A stretch of 64,000 nt of DNA. It comes from Mycolicibacterium fallax (GTDB lineage: Bacteria > Actinomycetota > Actinomycetes > Mycobacteriales > Mycobacteriaceae). Within the stretch, counting starts at the first letter, position 1. Every line of letters begins with the position of its first letter. The stretch lies in contig NZ_AP022603.1 of NCBI RefSeq assembly GCF_010726955.1, positions 2,728,001 to 2,792,000 of the forward strand, read 5' to 3'. The translations under genes and the position numbers were made by a program. The notes below the pieces were generated by a model that had not been told where the DNA came from, made no database searches, and was given only the letters and a program-made list of their open reading frames with translations. This document shows, one piece after another, positions 24,131-32,556 of this stretch.

Positions 24131-25402
24131 ATGACTTCCGACGGCCGGATCCGGGTGCCCCGCGACCTCGACGCGGTGACCACGATCGGCGCGGAGTCGC
24201 GCGGCCCGATCGACACCGCCCCGGTCGAGCGGATCTGGGAGTCGGTCCGGCGCTGGTACCGCGCCGGGATGCATCCGGCCATCCAGGTGTGCCTGCGCCG
24301 CGACGGCGAGGTCATCCTGAACCGCTCGATCGGGCACGGCTGGGGCAATGCGCCCACCGACCCGCCGGACGCCGAGAAGATTCCGGTGACCCCGGCGACC
24401 CCGTTCTGCGTCTACTCGGCCGCCAAGGCGATCTCCTCGACGGTGGTGCACATGCTCGTCGAGCGCGGCGCCTTCTCCCTCGACGACCGGGTCTGCGACT
24501 ACCTGCCGAACTACACCAGTCACGGCAAGCACCGCACCACCATCCGGCACGTCATGACGCACAGCGCCGGGGTGCCGATCCACACCGGCCCGCGCCCGGA
24601 TGTCACTCGGGTCGACGACAGCGAGTACACCCGCGACCAGCTGGCCGCGATGCGCCCGGTGTACCGGCCGGGGCTGCTGCACATGTATCACGGGCTGACC
24701 TGGGGGCCGCTGATCCGGGAGATCGTCGCCGCCGCCACCGGCCGCAGCATCCGGGAGATCCTGGCCACCGAGATCCTCGACCCGCTGGGCTTCCGCTGGT
24801 CGAATTACGGTGTCGCCGAGGCGGATGTGCCGCTGGTGGCACCGAGCCACCCGACCGGCAAGCCGCTGCCGCCGGCGATGGCGGCGGCGTTCCGCCGGGC
24901 GATCGGCGGCACGCTGTATCAGATGATCCCGTACACCAACACGCCGTTGTACCTGACCAGCGTGCTGCCGTCGTCGAACACCGTCTCCACCGCCGAGGAG
25001 CTGTCCCGGTTCGCCGAGTTGCTGCGTCGCGGCGGGGAGCTCGACGGGGTTCGGGTGCTGCGCGCGGACACCCTGGCCGCGGCGATCGCCCCGGTCCGGC
25101 GACTGCGCCCGGACATCGCCACCGGGGGCTGGCCGATGCGCTGGGGCACCGGCTACATGCTGGGCGACAAGCGGTTCGGACCGTTCGGCCGGGACACCGC
25201 CGGCGCGTTCGGGCACACCGGCCTGGTCGACATCGCGGTGTGGACCGACCGGGCTCGCGGCCTGTCCGCGGCGATCGTCAGCAGCGGCAAGCCGGGCAGC
25301 AATCCCGATCCCCGGCTCTATTCGGGGGTGCTGAGCACCATTTCGGCGTCGATCCCGGTCATTCGACCGCGTCGAGAGCCCGGTAGATCCGCTGCTCGCT
25401 GA
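24131..25402 (+). CDS. Serine hydrolase, beta-lactamase/esterase fold (LipE-like)
   Basis: Serine hydrolase of 423 residues in the class C beta-lactamase/EstB-type family, which in mycobacteria mostly comprises esterases such as LipE. The nucleophile motif SxxK is SAAK (Ser96-Lys99), the second motif is YHG (MYHGLTW) and the third is FGHTG. No signal peptide, so cytosolic. It likely hydrolyses an ester in the catabolic pathway. The 3' end overlaps the convergent HrpA gene by 44 bp. Confidence 0.88.
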   Translation: MTSDGRIRVPRDLDAVTTIGAESRGPIDTAPVERIWESVRRWYRAGMHPAIQVCLRRDGEVILNRSIGHGWGNAPTDPPDAEKIPVTPATPFCVYSAAKAISSTVVHMLVERGAFSLDDRVCDYLPNYTSHGKHRTTIRHVMTHSAGVPIHTGPRPDVTRVDDSEYTRDQLAAMRPVYRPGLLHMYHGLTWGPLIREIVAAATGRSIREILATEILDPLGFRWSNYGVAEADVPLVAPSHPTGKPLPPAMAAAFRRAIGGTLYQMIPYTNTPLYLTSVLPSSNTVSTAEELSRFAELLRRGGELDGVRVLRADTLAAAIAPVRRLRPDIATGGWPMRWGTGYMLGDKRFGPFGRDTAGAFGHTGLVDIAVWTDRARGLSAAIVSSGKPGSNPDPRLYSGVLSTISASIPVIRPRREPGRSAAR

Positions 25403-28400
25403 CCGGGCGCGGGGTGCCGAGCTGCTGGGCCCACAGGCTGACTCGCAACTCCTCGATCTGCCGGGCGATGTCGACGACGTCGTCGGCGGCCGCGCGTTGC
25501 GGCGAGATCGCCGCCCGCAGTTCGTCGTAGGCCGCCGACACCGCGAGCACCCGGTCCATCCGGTCCCGGTCGGCCCCCGGCGCCTGGCCGAGCCGATCCA
25601 GCCGTCGTTCCACGGCGGTGAGGTAGCGGGTCAGATCGGCCAGCCGGGCCGCGCCGGTGCCGGTCACGAATCCGGCCGGCAGCAGCCGGTCCAGCTGGGC
25701 GGTGATGTCGGCGACCGCGGCGCGCTGGGGCGGGATCGGGTTGTCCGGCAACGCGATCCGGACCCGGTGGGCGACGGTCAGCACCCGGGTGACCCGGCTG
25801 GCGATGTCGGCGGTGTGCGACGCCAGCGCGGCGGCGACCCGGGTCTTGGCGGCGGTGAACTCGGCGCGGGTGCGGATCTGCCCGGGCACCAGCAGGTCGA
25901 TCGCGGCGTCGGCGCAATCCTCCAGCAGCGCGGTCAGCGAGCCGTCGGGATTGTTGCCCAGCAGCAGCCGGGTACCCGGATCCAGCGCCCGTTCGGCGGC
26001 CTTGACCGGCGAGCCGACCGCCAGCCGCAGCAGCCGGCGCTGGCCCGGGCGCAGCGCGGCGGCCTGCTCGGCGGCGGTGGCGAACACCCGGATGTCCACG
26101 GCCGCACCGGCATCGACGAACGCCGGGTAGCCGCGGACGGTGTGCCCGCCGCTGTCCTGTTCAACAATCCGCGGGAGTTCGTCGAGGTCCTCGGGCCAGC
26201 CGCGCAGCCCGGTGTGCTGCAGGCCGGTGGCGACGGTGGCGGCCACCGCGGTCGCCACCGGGGCGGCCAGTTTGTGCTGCAGGGCGGCCAGATCCTTGCC
26301 GCGGGCGACCTCGGCGCCGTCGGTGCCCGCCACCGCGAAGGTCAGCCGCAGGTGCGCGGGGATCTTGTCCGGGTCGAACGCGCCGACCGGAACCCGGATG
26401 CCGCTGCGCCGGTGCAGTTCGGCGACCAGCGCATCCAGCAGCGACCCGTCGCCGGGATCCAGCGTGCTCAGCAGTGCCCGGGCGGTGTCGGGGACCGGGA
26501 CGAAGTTTCGCCGCAGCCCCTTGGGCAGCGATTTGAGCAGCGCGGTGATCAGCTCGAGCCGCAGCGCCGGTACCTGCCAGGCGAACTGCTCCCCGCCGAG
26601 CCGGGCGAGCACCTCGACGGGGACGTGCACGGTGACGCCGTCGTCGGCGGCGCCGGGCTCATAGCGGTAGCTCAGCGGCAGGTCGAGATCGCCCGAGCGC
26701 CAATGGTCGGGGTGCCCGGAGTCCGGATCGACGCCGTCGCGCAGCAGGTCGGCGCGGGTCATCGTCAGCAGCTCCGGGCTGCGGTGCCGCTGCTTCTTCC
26801 ACCAGCCGTCGAAGTGCCGGGTGGAAACCACCTCGGCGGGGATCCGGGTGTCGTAGAAGGCGAAGACCTCGTCCTCGTCGGCGAGCAGGTCGCGGCGCCG
26901 GGAGCGTTCCTCGATCTCGGCGAGTTCCTCGCGGAGCCGGGCGTTGTCGGCGAAGAAGTGGTGCCGGGTCTGCCACTGCCCCTCGACCAGGGCGTGCCGG
27001 ATGAACAGTTCCCGGGCGAGCACCGGGTCGACGGCGGCGTAGCTCACCCGGCGTCGCGGCACCAGCGGCAGCCCGTAGAGGGTGACCCGTTCGAAGGCCA
27101 GCACCGCGCCGCGCCGCTCATCCCAGTGCGGTTCGCTGTGGTTGCGGACCACCAGATGCCCGGCGGCGCGCTCGATTTCGGCGGGATCGACGCGGGCGGC
27201 GATCCGCCCGTACAGCCGGGAGGTCTCGACCAGCTCGGCGACGACCACCCACTGCGGCGGGCGCTTGGCCAGCGCCGATCCGGGTGCCAGCACGAATTTG
27301 GCGTTGCGGGCGCCCTGATACTCCCGCGACGGCCGGCCGGAATCCTTGCCGCGTTCCTCACGCAGGCCGATGTGCGAGAGCAGCCCGGGGATCAGCGCGG
27401 CGTGGATGCGCGCCGGATCCGGCGCCTCGGCCGAGCGGTCCGCCCGGATTCCGATGTCGCGGGCGATGCTGCGCAGCTGGCCGACCAGGTCCTGCCATTC
27501 CCGGATCCGCAGGTAGTGCAGGAAGTCGTCCCGGCACATCCGCCGAAATGAGCTGCCGGACCGCTCGTTTCGCTGCTCACCGAGGTAGTTCCACAGGTTC
27601 ACCAGGCTCAGGAAATCCGAGTCCGGGTCGGTGAACCGGGCGTGTTTGGCGCGGGCGGCCTCTTCCTTGTCGATCGGCCGTTCCCGCGGGTCGGGGATCG
27701 ACAGCGCGGCGGCGATCACCAATACCGGCTCCACACAGCCCAATTCGTCGGCGGCCAGGATCATCCGGCCCAGCCGGGGGTCAATCGGCAGCCGGGCCAG
27801 CCGTCGACCCAATCCGGTGATGGCGCCGCCGTCGTCGACGGCGCCGAGTTCGACCAGCAGCGCGGTGCCGTCCCGGATGCTGCGGGCATCGGGCGGGTCG
27901 AGGAAGCCGAAGTCCGCGATGTCGCCGAGCCGCAGCGCCGCCATCTGCAGCATCACCGCGGCCAGGTTGGTGCGCAGGATCTCCGGGTCGGTGTAGCGCG
28001 GCCGGGCCGCGAAGTCGTCCTCGGCGTACAGCCGGATGCAGATGCCCGGCGCGGTGCGCCCGGCCCGGCCGGCGCGCTGGGCCGCCGAGGCCTGCGAGAT
28101 CGGTTCGATGGGCAGTCGCTGCACCTTGGTGCGCCGGCTGTACCGGGAGATCCGCGCAGTGCCGGGGTCCACGACGTAGCGGATGCCCGGCACGGTCAGC
28201 GAGGTCTCGGCGACGTTGGTGGCCAGCACCACCCGCCGGTTGGTGTGCGGGGCGAACACCTTCTGCTGGTCGGCGGTGGGCAGCCGGGCATACAGCGGCA
28301 GCACCTCGACGCCGAACGTGCGATCGGCCAGCGCTGCGCGCAGCGCCTCGGCGGTGTCCCGGATCTCGCGCTCCCCGGACAGGAACACCAGCACATCGCC

Positions 28401-29312
28401 GGCCGTCTCGTCCTCCAGCCCGTTGACCGCGTCGAGGATTGCCTCGGTCTGGTCGCGCACCTGGGTTCGGATCACCTCGTGGTCGGGGTCGTCGGCCTCG
28501 CTGTCGTCGTCGCCGACGACCGGGACCTCCAGCGGGCGGTAACGGATCTGAACCGGGTAGGTCCGGCCGGACACCTCGACGATGGGGGCCGGGCCGGCCG
28601 GGCCGGCGAAGTGCGCGGCGAACCGTCCGGGTTCGATGGTCGCCGAGGTGACGATGACCTTGAGGTCGGGCCGCCGCGGCAACAACTCGCGCAGGTAGCC
28701 GAGCAGGAAGTCGATGTTCAGGCTGCGCTCGTGCGCCTCGTCGAGGATCAGGGTGTCGTAGCGCAGCAGCCGGCGGTCGCGCTGGATCTCGGCGAGCAGG
28801 ATGCCGTCGGTCATCAGCCTGATCAGGGTGGCGTCGCTGGCCTGGTCGGTGAATCGGACGGTGTAGCCGACCGCGCCGCCCAGTGGGGTGTGCAGTTCGT
28901 CGGCGATGCGCTGCGCGACGGTGCGGGCGGCCAGCCGCCGCGGCTGGGTGTGCCCGATGGTGCCGCGGATGCCGCGGCCGAGTTCCAGGCAGATCTTCGG
29001 CAGCTGGGTGGTCTTGCCGGAGCCGGTCTCCCCGGCGATCACCACGACCTGGTTGGCCCCGATCGCGGCGGCGATCTCGTCACGGAACTCGCTGACCGGC
29101 AGATCCGGGTAGTCGATGACCGGAACGGCGGCCTGCCGGGCCGCGATCCGGGCCTCGCCGGCGCTGACCTGTTCGGCGAGTCTGCGCAGCTGTTCGGGGT
29201 CGAGGTCGCCCGCGCCCCGCAGCCGCCTGCCGAGCCGGGCGGCGTCGGCGATGCTCAGCCGATCGAGGCGCCCGCGCAGCGCGCGGATCTGCGGGCGCGA
29301 CGATTCGGACAC
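25359..29312 (-). CDS. hrpA: ATP-dependent RNA helicase HrpA
   Basis: Large DEAH-box helicase of 1317 residues, unwinding RNA structures. The core has Walker A GETGSGKTTQ at about 94, the DEAH box at about 189, SAT motif VTSATIEP, and motif VI QRAGRAGRT, followed by HA2/OB and the long DUF3418 C-terminal domain typical of HrpA. GTG start at 29312 has a -10 box TATCCT 7 nt upstream, so the mRNA is leaderless. It is a housekeeping-type gene set inside a catabolic region and interrupts no operon. Confidence 0.95.
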   Translation of the reverse strand: MSESSRPQIRALRGRLDRLSIADAARLGRRLRGAGDLDPEQLRRLAEQVSAGEARIAARQAAVPVIDYPDLPVSEFRDEIAAAIGANQVVVIAGETGSGKTTQLPKICLELGRGIRGTIGHTQPRRLAARTVAQRIADELHTPLGGAVGYTVRFTDQASDATLIRLMTDGILLAEIQRDRRLLRYDTLILDEAHERSLNIDFLLGYLRELLPRRPDLKVIVTSATIEPGRFAAHFAGPAGPAPIVEVSGRTYPVQIRYRPLEVPVVGDDDSEADDPDHEVIRTQVRDQTEAILDAVNGLEDETAGDVLVFLSGEREIRDTAEALRAALADRTFGVEVLPLYARLPTADQQKVFAPHTNRRVVLATNVAETSLTVPGIRYVVDPGTARISRYSRRTKVQRLPIEPISQASAAQRAGRAGRTAPGICIRLYAEDDFAARPRYTDPEILRTNLAAVMLQMAALRLGDIADFGFLDPPDARSIRDGTALLVELGAVDDGGAITGLGRRLARLPIDPRLGRMILAADELGCVEPVLVIAAALSIPDPRERPIDKEEAARAKHARFTDPDSDFLSLVNLWNYLGEQRNERSGSSFRRMCRDDFLHYLRIREWQDLVGQLRSIARDIGIRADRSAEAPDPARIHAALIPGLLSHIGLREERGKDSGRPSREYQGARNAKFVLAPGSALAKRPPQWVVVAELVETSRLYGRIAARVDPAEIERAAGHLVVRNHSEPHWDERRGAVLAFERVTLYGLPLVPRRRVSYAAVDPVLARELFIRHALVEGQWQTRHHFFADNARLREELAEIEERSRRRDLLADEDEVFAFYDTRIPAEVVSTRHFDGWWKKQRHRSPELLTMTRADLLRDGVDPDSGHPDHWRSGDLDLPLSYRYEPGAADDGVTVHVPVEVLARLGGEQFAWQVPALRLELITALLKSLPKGLRRNFVPVPDTARALLSTLDPGDGSLLDALVAELHRRSGIRVPVGAFDPDKIPAHLRLTFAVAGTDGAEVARGKDLAALQHKLAAPVATAVAATVATGLQHTGLRGWPEDLDELPRIVEQDSGGHTVRGYPAFVDAGAAVDIRVFATAAEQAAALRPGQRRLLRLAVGSPVKAAERALDPGTRLLLGNNPDGSLTALLEDCADAAIDLLVPGQIRTRAEFTAAKTRVAAALASHTADIASRVTRVLTVAHRVRIALPDNPIPPQRAAVADITAQLDRLLPAGFVTGTGAARLADLTRYLTAVERRLDRLGQAPGADRDRMDRVLAVSAAYDELRAAISPQRAAADDVVDIARQIEELRVSLWAQQLGTPRPVSEQRIYRALDAVE

Positions 29313-29319
29313 CGTGGCA

Positions 29320-29325
29320 AGGATA
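29320..29325 (-). promoter_or_regulatory. -10 box TATCCT for leaderless hrpA transcript
   Basis: On the minus strand TATCCT is followed by 7 nt and the GTG start at 29312; no Shine-Dalgarno is present. Confidence 0.5.
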
Positions 29326-29376
29326 CTGACCCGCCGCGCGAGGCACCGCTTCGCGGGCCCGACGCCGCCGCCGCGC

Positions 29377-30486
29377 TCAGCTCACCGTGCGCGGCGCCTC
29401 GCCGACCGGGACCACCGCCAGGGTGGGCTGTTCGGGCAGCTCGTCGGCGTGAAACCAGCGGAACGACATCAGGCCCTCGGCGTGGTCCTTGGTGGACAGC
29501 GCGTTGGGGTGCTCGAGCTGCTCGCGGGCGATCACGATGGTGACGGTGCCGTCGCTGTTGGGCACCGCGGTGCCGATGTTGAGCCCGCCGCGGCCGTACT
29601 CGACGTCCAGCGCCGCCATGTACTGGTTCCACAGGGTGAAGTTCCAGAACCGCGCCGCCGGGTGCCGGCCGGTGATCACCAGCGCCTGGCCGGGTTCCAG
29701 GTTGAAGCCGCCTAGGCCGTAGCAGGCATCGGCCATCGAGTAGCCGTGGGTGGCGTCACCGGCCCGGTACGGCGGGGCCAGGAAGTTCTGGCCGGCCAGG
29801 ATCAGCGGGGTCAGCGCGTAAACGTCCTGGGCGAACCGCAGGGCGGCCCGCAGCGACCGGGCCACTCCGGCATCGGTGTGCTCGGGGGTGGGGTCGCAGC
29901 CGGCGTGGTCGATCACCTCGATGTCCCAGTCCACCCGGCGGCCCGCGGCCGGGAACCGGTGGTAGTCGCGGGTGAGCACGCCGTGGGCGTCCGGGGACAG
30001 TTCGATGAACGGGCCGTGGTAGCCGTCGGGTCGGCGGGGCCCCAGCACGCAGGAGAATCGGCCGTCGGCATCGCGGGGCAGGTCGGTGTCGTAGAGCAGT
30101 CCGACGGTCCGGTTCGGCCAGGCACCGGGCTCGGGTTCGTTGTAGACGGTGACCGAGTACATCGCGCTGTCGTTGGGGATGCCGCTGACCCGGTAGCTGC
30201 GGCGCGGGTCGACGACGGCGTAGCTGTAGTAGCAGTCGGTGTTGTCGCCGCCCCACCTGCGGTCCGGCCGGGTGGGGGTGAGGTTGTCGATGAACCGGGG
30301 CGCCACCGGGTCGGCGAACAGGTTCATGTCCAGCGCGACGCCGAGGATGGTCGCGAGGTTGCGGTAGCCCTCGGCGACGGCGGTCTGCCCGCGCACCGCC
30401 TTGGGGCCGGTGAGAAAGTTCTGGTCGAGGTCGGCGAACGCGGAGAGCAGTTCCCGCCAGGCCTGGGCGCTTTCGGAGCTGGACAT
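29377..30486 (-). CDS. DUF1214 domain-containing protein
   Basis: Protein of 369 residues whose C-terminal half carries the DUF1214 pattern, e.g. YSVTVYNEPEPGAW, PAARFWNFTLWNQYM and SDGTVTIVIARE. The domain is common in mycobacteria beside lipid and steroid degradation genes but its biochemical role is not known. Start set at ATG 30486 because a TATCAT -10 box lies exactly 7 nt upstream; the ATG at 30495 falls inside that box and would need a different promoter. Divergent from the sulfotransferase across an operator. Confidence 0.85.
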   Translation of the reverse strand: MSSSESAQAWRELLSAFADLDQNFLTGPKAVRGQTAVAEGYRNLATILGVALDMNLFADPVAPRFIDNLTPTRPDRRWGGDNTDCYYSYAVVDPRRSYRVSGIPNDSAMYSVTVYNEPEPGAWPNRTVGLLYDTDLPRDADGRFSCVLGPRRPDGYHGPFIELSPDAHGVLTRDYHRFPAAGRRVDWDIEVIDHAGCDPTPEHTDAGVARSLRAALRFAQDVYALTPLILAGQNFLAPPYRAGDATHGYSMADACYGLGGFNLEPGQALVITGRHPAARFWNFTLWNQYMAALDVEYGRGGLNIGTAVPNSDGTVTIVIAREQLEHPNALSTKDHAEGLMSFRWFHADELPEQPTLAVVPVGEAPRTVS

Positions 30487-30493
30487 ACCCGCC

Positions 30494-30499
30494 ATGATA
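30494..30499 (-). promoter_or_regulatory. -10 box TATCAT for leaderless DUF1214 transcript
   Basis: Minus-strand TATCAT, 7 nt, then ATG at 30486. This placement decides the start codon over the ATG at 30495. Confidence 0.55.
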
Positions 30500-30510
30500 G
30501 GCCCGCGCCA

Positions 30511-30534
30511 TTACACAAAAACAGATCCTTGTAA
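30511..30534. promoter_or_regulatory. Operator TTACA-N14-TGTAA between DUF1214 and sulfotransferase
   Basis: TTACA (30511-30515), 14 bp, TGTAA (30530-30534), both half-sites perfect. The right half overlaps a -35 element TTGTAA (30529-30534) which is exactly 17 bp from the -10 box at 30552; the left half is just upstream of the minus-strand -10 box. Binding would repress both directions. Confidence 0.75.
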
Positions 30535-30551
30535 AGTTTGGCGTCCGCGCG

Positions 30552-30557
30552 TAGCGT
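30552..30557 (+). promoter_or_regulatory. Promoter of sulfotransferase (-35 TTGTAA, -10 TAGCGT)
   Basis: TAGCGT with a 17-bp spacer to TTGTAA at 30529-30534, and 7 nt before the ATG at 30565. A well-spaced sigma-A promoter producing leaderless mRNA. Confidence 0.65.
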
Positions 30558-30564
30558 CCGGCGG

Positions 30565-31821
30565 ATGAGTTCAACCGCAGCCCCCGCCGGCCGCATCCAC
30601 ATCGACGACCTGGCCGCGCCGCGGTTCTCGCCGCAGGCCCAGAGCATCATCGACGCGATGTCGGCGATGGCGGACCACTGCCCGTTGACCGCCGAGGCGC
30701 TGCACGAGCAGGCCACCGCGCAGACCGGTCTGACCGACTTCGGCGACCAGGACTACCGGGGGCGGATGTCGGTGCTGCTGCAGGCGTTTGAGGAGCTGCC
30801 GAACTTCACCTCGTTCGGTCGCACCTACGCGTTCTCGCTGATGCTGACGTTCCTCAAGGGCCGGCTCCGGGTGATCGATCACCTCAACCGGCACCCCGAG
30901 GTGTTCGACGTTCAGATCGCCGCGCCGTTGGTGATCGCCGGGCTGCCGCGCACCGGCACCACCCACCTGCACAGCATGCTGGCCGCCGATCCGGCGCTGC
31001 GCGCCCTGCCGTACTGGGAGGCCCAGGAGCCGCTGCCGCCGCCCGGCGAGGAGGGCACCAGCGCGGGTCGTCGGCAGCGCACCGGCGACGCGCTGAACAT
31101 CTCGGCCACCCTGATGCCGTACTTCCAGCTGATGCACGAGATGACCATCGACCACATCCACGAGGACATCGGGCTGATGGTCCAGGACTTCGCCAGCGGG
31201 TTTTTCACCACCCTCACGCACCTGCCGCGCTGGAGCGATTACCTGCGCGATCACGACCAAACCCCGGGGTATCAGTTCCTGCGGATGATGTTGCAGGTGC
31301 TCAGCCACCAGGACGGCCGGTCGCGGCGCTGGGTGCTCAAGAGCCCGCAGCATCTGGAGCAGTTCGTGCCGATCATGAACGTCTTCCCCGACGCCACCAT
31401 GATCGTCACCCACCGCGATCCGGTCGATGTGGCGGTGTCGATGGCGACGATGATGACCTACACCATGCGGATGAGCGTCGATCGGGTCGATGTCCCGACG
31501 GTCGCCGGGTACTGGATCGGCCGGATCGACGAGATGCTCTCGGCGTGCCTGCGCGACCACGACAAGCTGCCGGCCGACCGCACCATCGATGTGCGGTTCG
31601 ATGAGTTCATGGCCGATGACCTGGCGATGGTGGCGCGGGTGTGGGACGTCGCCGGGTACTGTCCCGACGCCGAATCCCGCGCCGCGGTCGCCGATTACCT
31701 GGCCGGGCACACCCGGGGCCGGCTCGGCGCGGTGGACTACCGGCCGGCCGACCTGGGCCTGGATCGCGATGAGCTGCGCGCCCGGTTCGCCCCGTATGTC
31801 GAGCGTTTCGTTAATGTCTGA
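30565..31821 (+). CDS. Sulfotransferase family protein
   Basis: Protein of 418 residues of the mycobacterial Stf/sulfotransferase family (Sulfotransfer_3-like). The 5'-phosphosulfate-binding loop PRTGTTHLHSML is intact (about 130-141), and the 3'-phosphate-binding region is represented by THRDPVDVAVSM (about 280). It may transfer sulfate from PAPS to a lipid or sterol, but members beside catabolic operons remain uncharacterised. ATG at 30565 with leaderless promoter; transcribed divergently from DUF1214 under the shared operator. Confidence 0.85.
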   Translation: MSSTAAPAGRIHIDDLAAPRFSPQAQSIIDAMSAMADHCPLTAEALHEQATAQTGLTDFGDQDYRGRMSVLLQAFEELPNFTSFGRTYAFSLMLTFLKGRLRVIDHLNRHPEVFDVQIAAPLVIAGLPRTGTTHLHSMLAADPALRALPYWEAQEPLPPPGEEGTSAGRRQRTGDALNISATLMPYFQLMHEMTIDHIHEDIGLMVQDFASGFFTTLTHLPRWSDYLRDHDQTPGYQFLRMMLQVLSHQDGRSRRWVLKSPQHLEQFVPIMNVFPDATMIVTHRDPVDVAVSMATMMTYTMRMSVDRVDVPTVAGYWIGRIDEMLSACLRDHDKLPADRTIDVRFDEFMADDLAMVARVWDVAGYCPDAESRAAVADYLAGHTRGRLGAVDYRPADLGLDRDELRARFAPYVERFVNV

Positions 31822-31870
31822 GTTTGGTCGACAGCCGAGTTTCGTCGGCACCCGAGTTTCGTTGACAGCC
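31820..31870. repeat. Three tandem 17-bp repeats
   Basis: Three imperfect direct repeats of the form GAGTTTCGTCGACAGCC: 31820-31836, 31837-31853 and 31854-31870, filling the gap between the sulfotransferase stop and the DUF427 ribosome binding site. A weaker GAGCGTTTCGTT copy precedes them inside the sulfotransferase C-terminus. They could have arisen by slippage or could bind a regulator. Confidence 0.7.
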
Positions 31871-31884
31871 GAGGAGGAGCGCCG

Positions 31885-32556
31885 ATGAGCCTGGTCGCCG
31901 GAGCCGGCCCGCACGGCCCGGAGCGGGCCGGGTGGTTCTCCGCCCCGGTGCCCGACAGGCTGGTCTACATCGAACCGCATCGCCGGCGGGTGCAGGCGGT
32001 GCGCGACGGCGTCGTGGTCATCGACACCGAGGCGGCCCTGCTGGCCCATCAGGCCGGCCGGCCGCTGAGCTTCCTGTTTCCCGCCGATGCGGTCGGCGAC
32101 CTGCCCTCCGAGCCCGAACCCCTTGCCCCGGGCCATGTTCGGGTGCCCTGGGATGCCGTCGACGGGTGGCTGGAGGAGGGCCGGGCACTGGTGCACTACC
32201 CGCCCAATCCCTATCACCGGGTGGACTGCCGGCCGGGTGCCCGACGGCTGCGGGTGCGGCTGGCCGGTCAGACGCTGGTCGACTCCGCCGACACCGTGAT
32301 CCTGTTCGAGACGTCGCTGCAGCCGCGGCTCTACGTCGCTCCGGAGCACATCCGGATGGACCTGCTGCGCCCGTCACCGACCACCAGCTACTGCAACTAC
32401 AAGGGTTGGGCGAGCTACTGGTCGGCGGTCGTCGGCGACACCGTGGTCGAGGATGTGGCCTGGAGCTACCCGGACCCGCTGCCCGAAAGTTCGCCCATTG
32501 CCGGGCTTTTGAGCTTTGACGCCGAGCGCACCGAGCTGTTCGCCGAACTACCGTAA
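31885..32556 (+). CDS. DUF427 domain-containing protein
   Basis: Protein of 223 residues with two DUF427 units; the second contains LVDSADTVILFETS, PRLYVAPEHIRMDLL and TSYCNYKGWASYWS, the hallmark of the family. Function is unknown; a small-molecule binding role has been suggested for related folds. ATG at 31885 has GAGGAGG 8 nt upstream. It probably belongs to the sulfotransferase transcript. Its end overlaps the convergent acyl-CoA dehydrogenase gene by 9 bp. Confidence 0.88.
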   Translation: MSLVAGAGPHGPERAGWFSAPVPDRLVYIEPHRRRVQAVRDGVVVIDTEAALLAHQAGRPLSFLFPADAVGDLPSEPEPLAPGHVRVPWDAVDGWLEEGRALVHYPPNPYHRVDCRPGARRLRVRLAGQTLVDSADTVILFETSLQPRLYVAPEHIRMDLLRPSPTTSYCNYKGWASYWSAVVGDTVVEDVAWSYPDPLPESSPIAGLLSFDAERTELFAELP

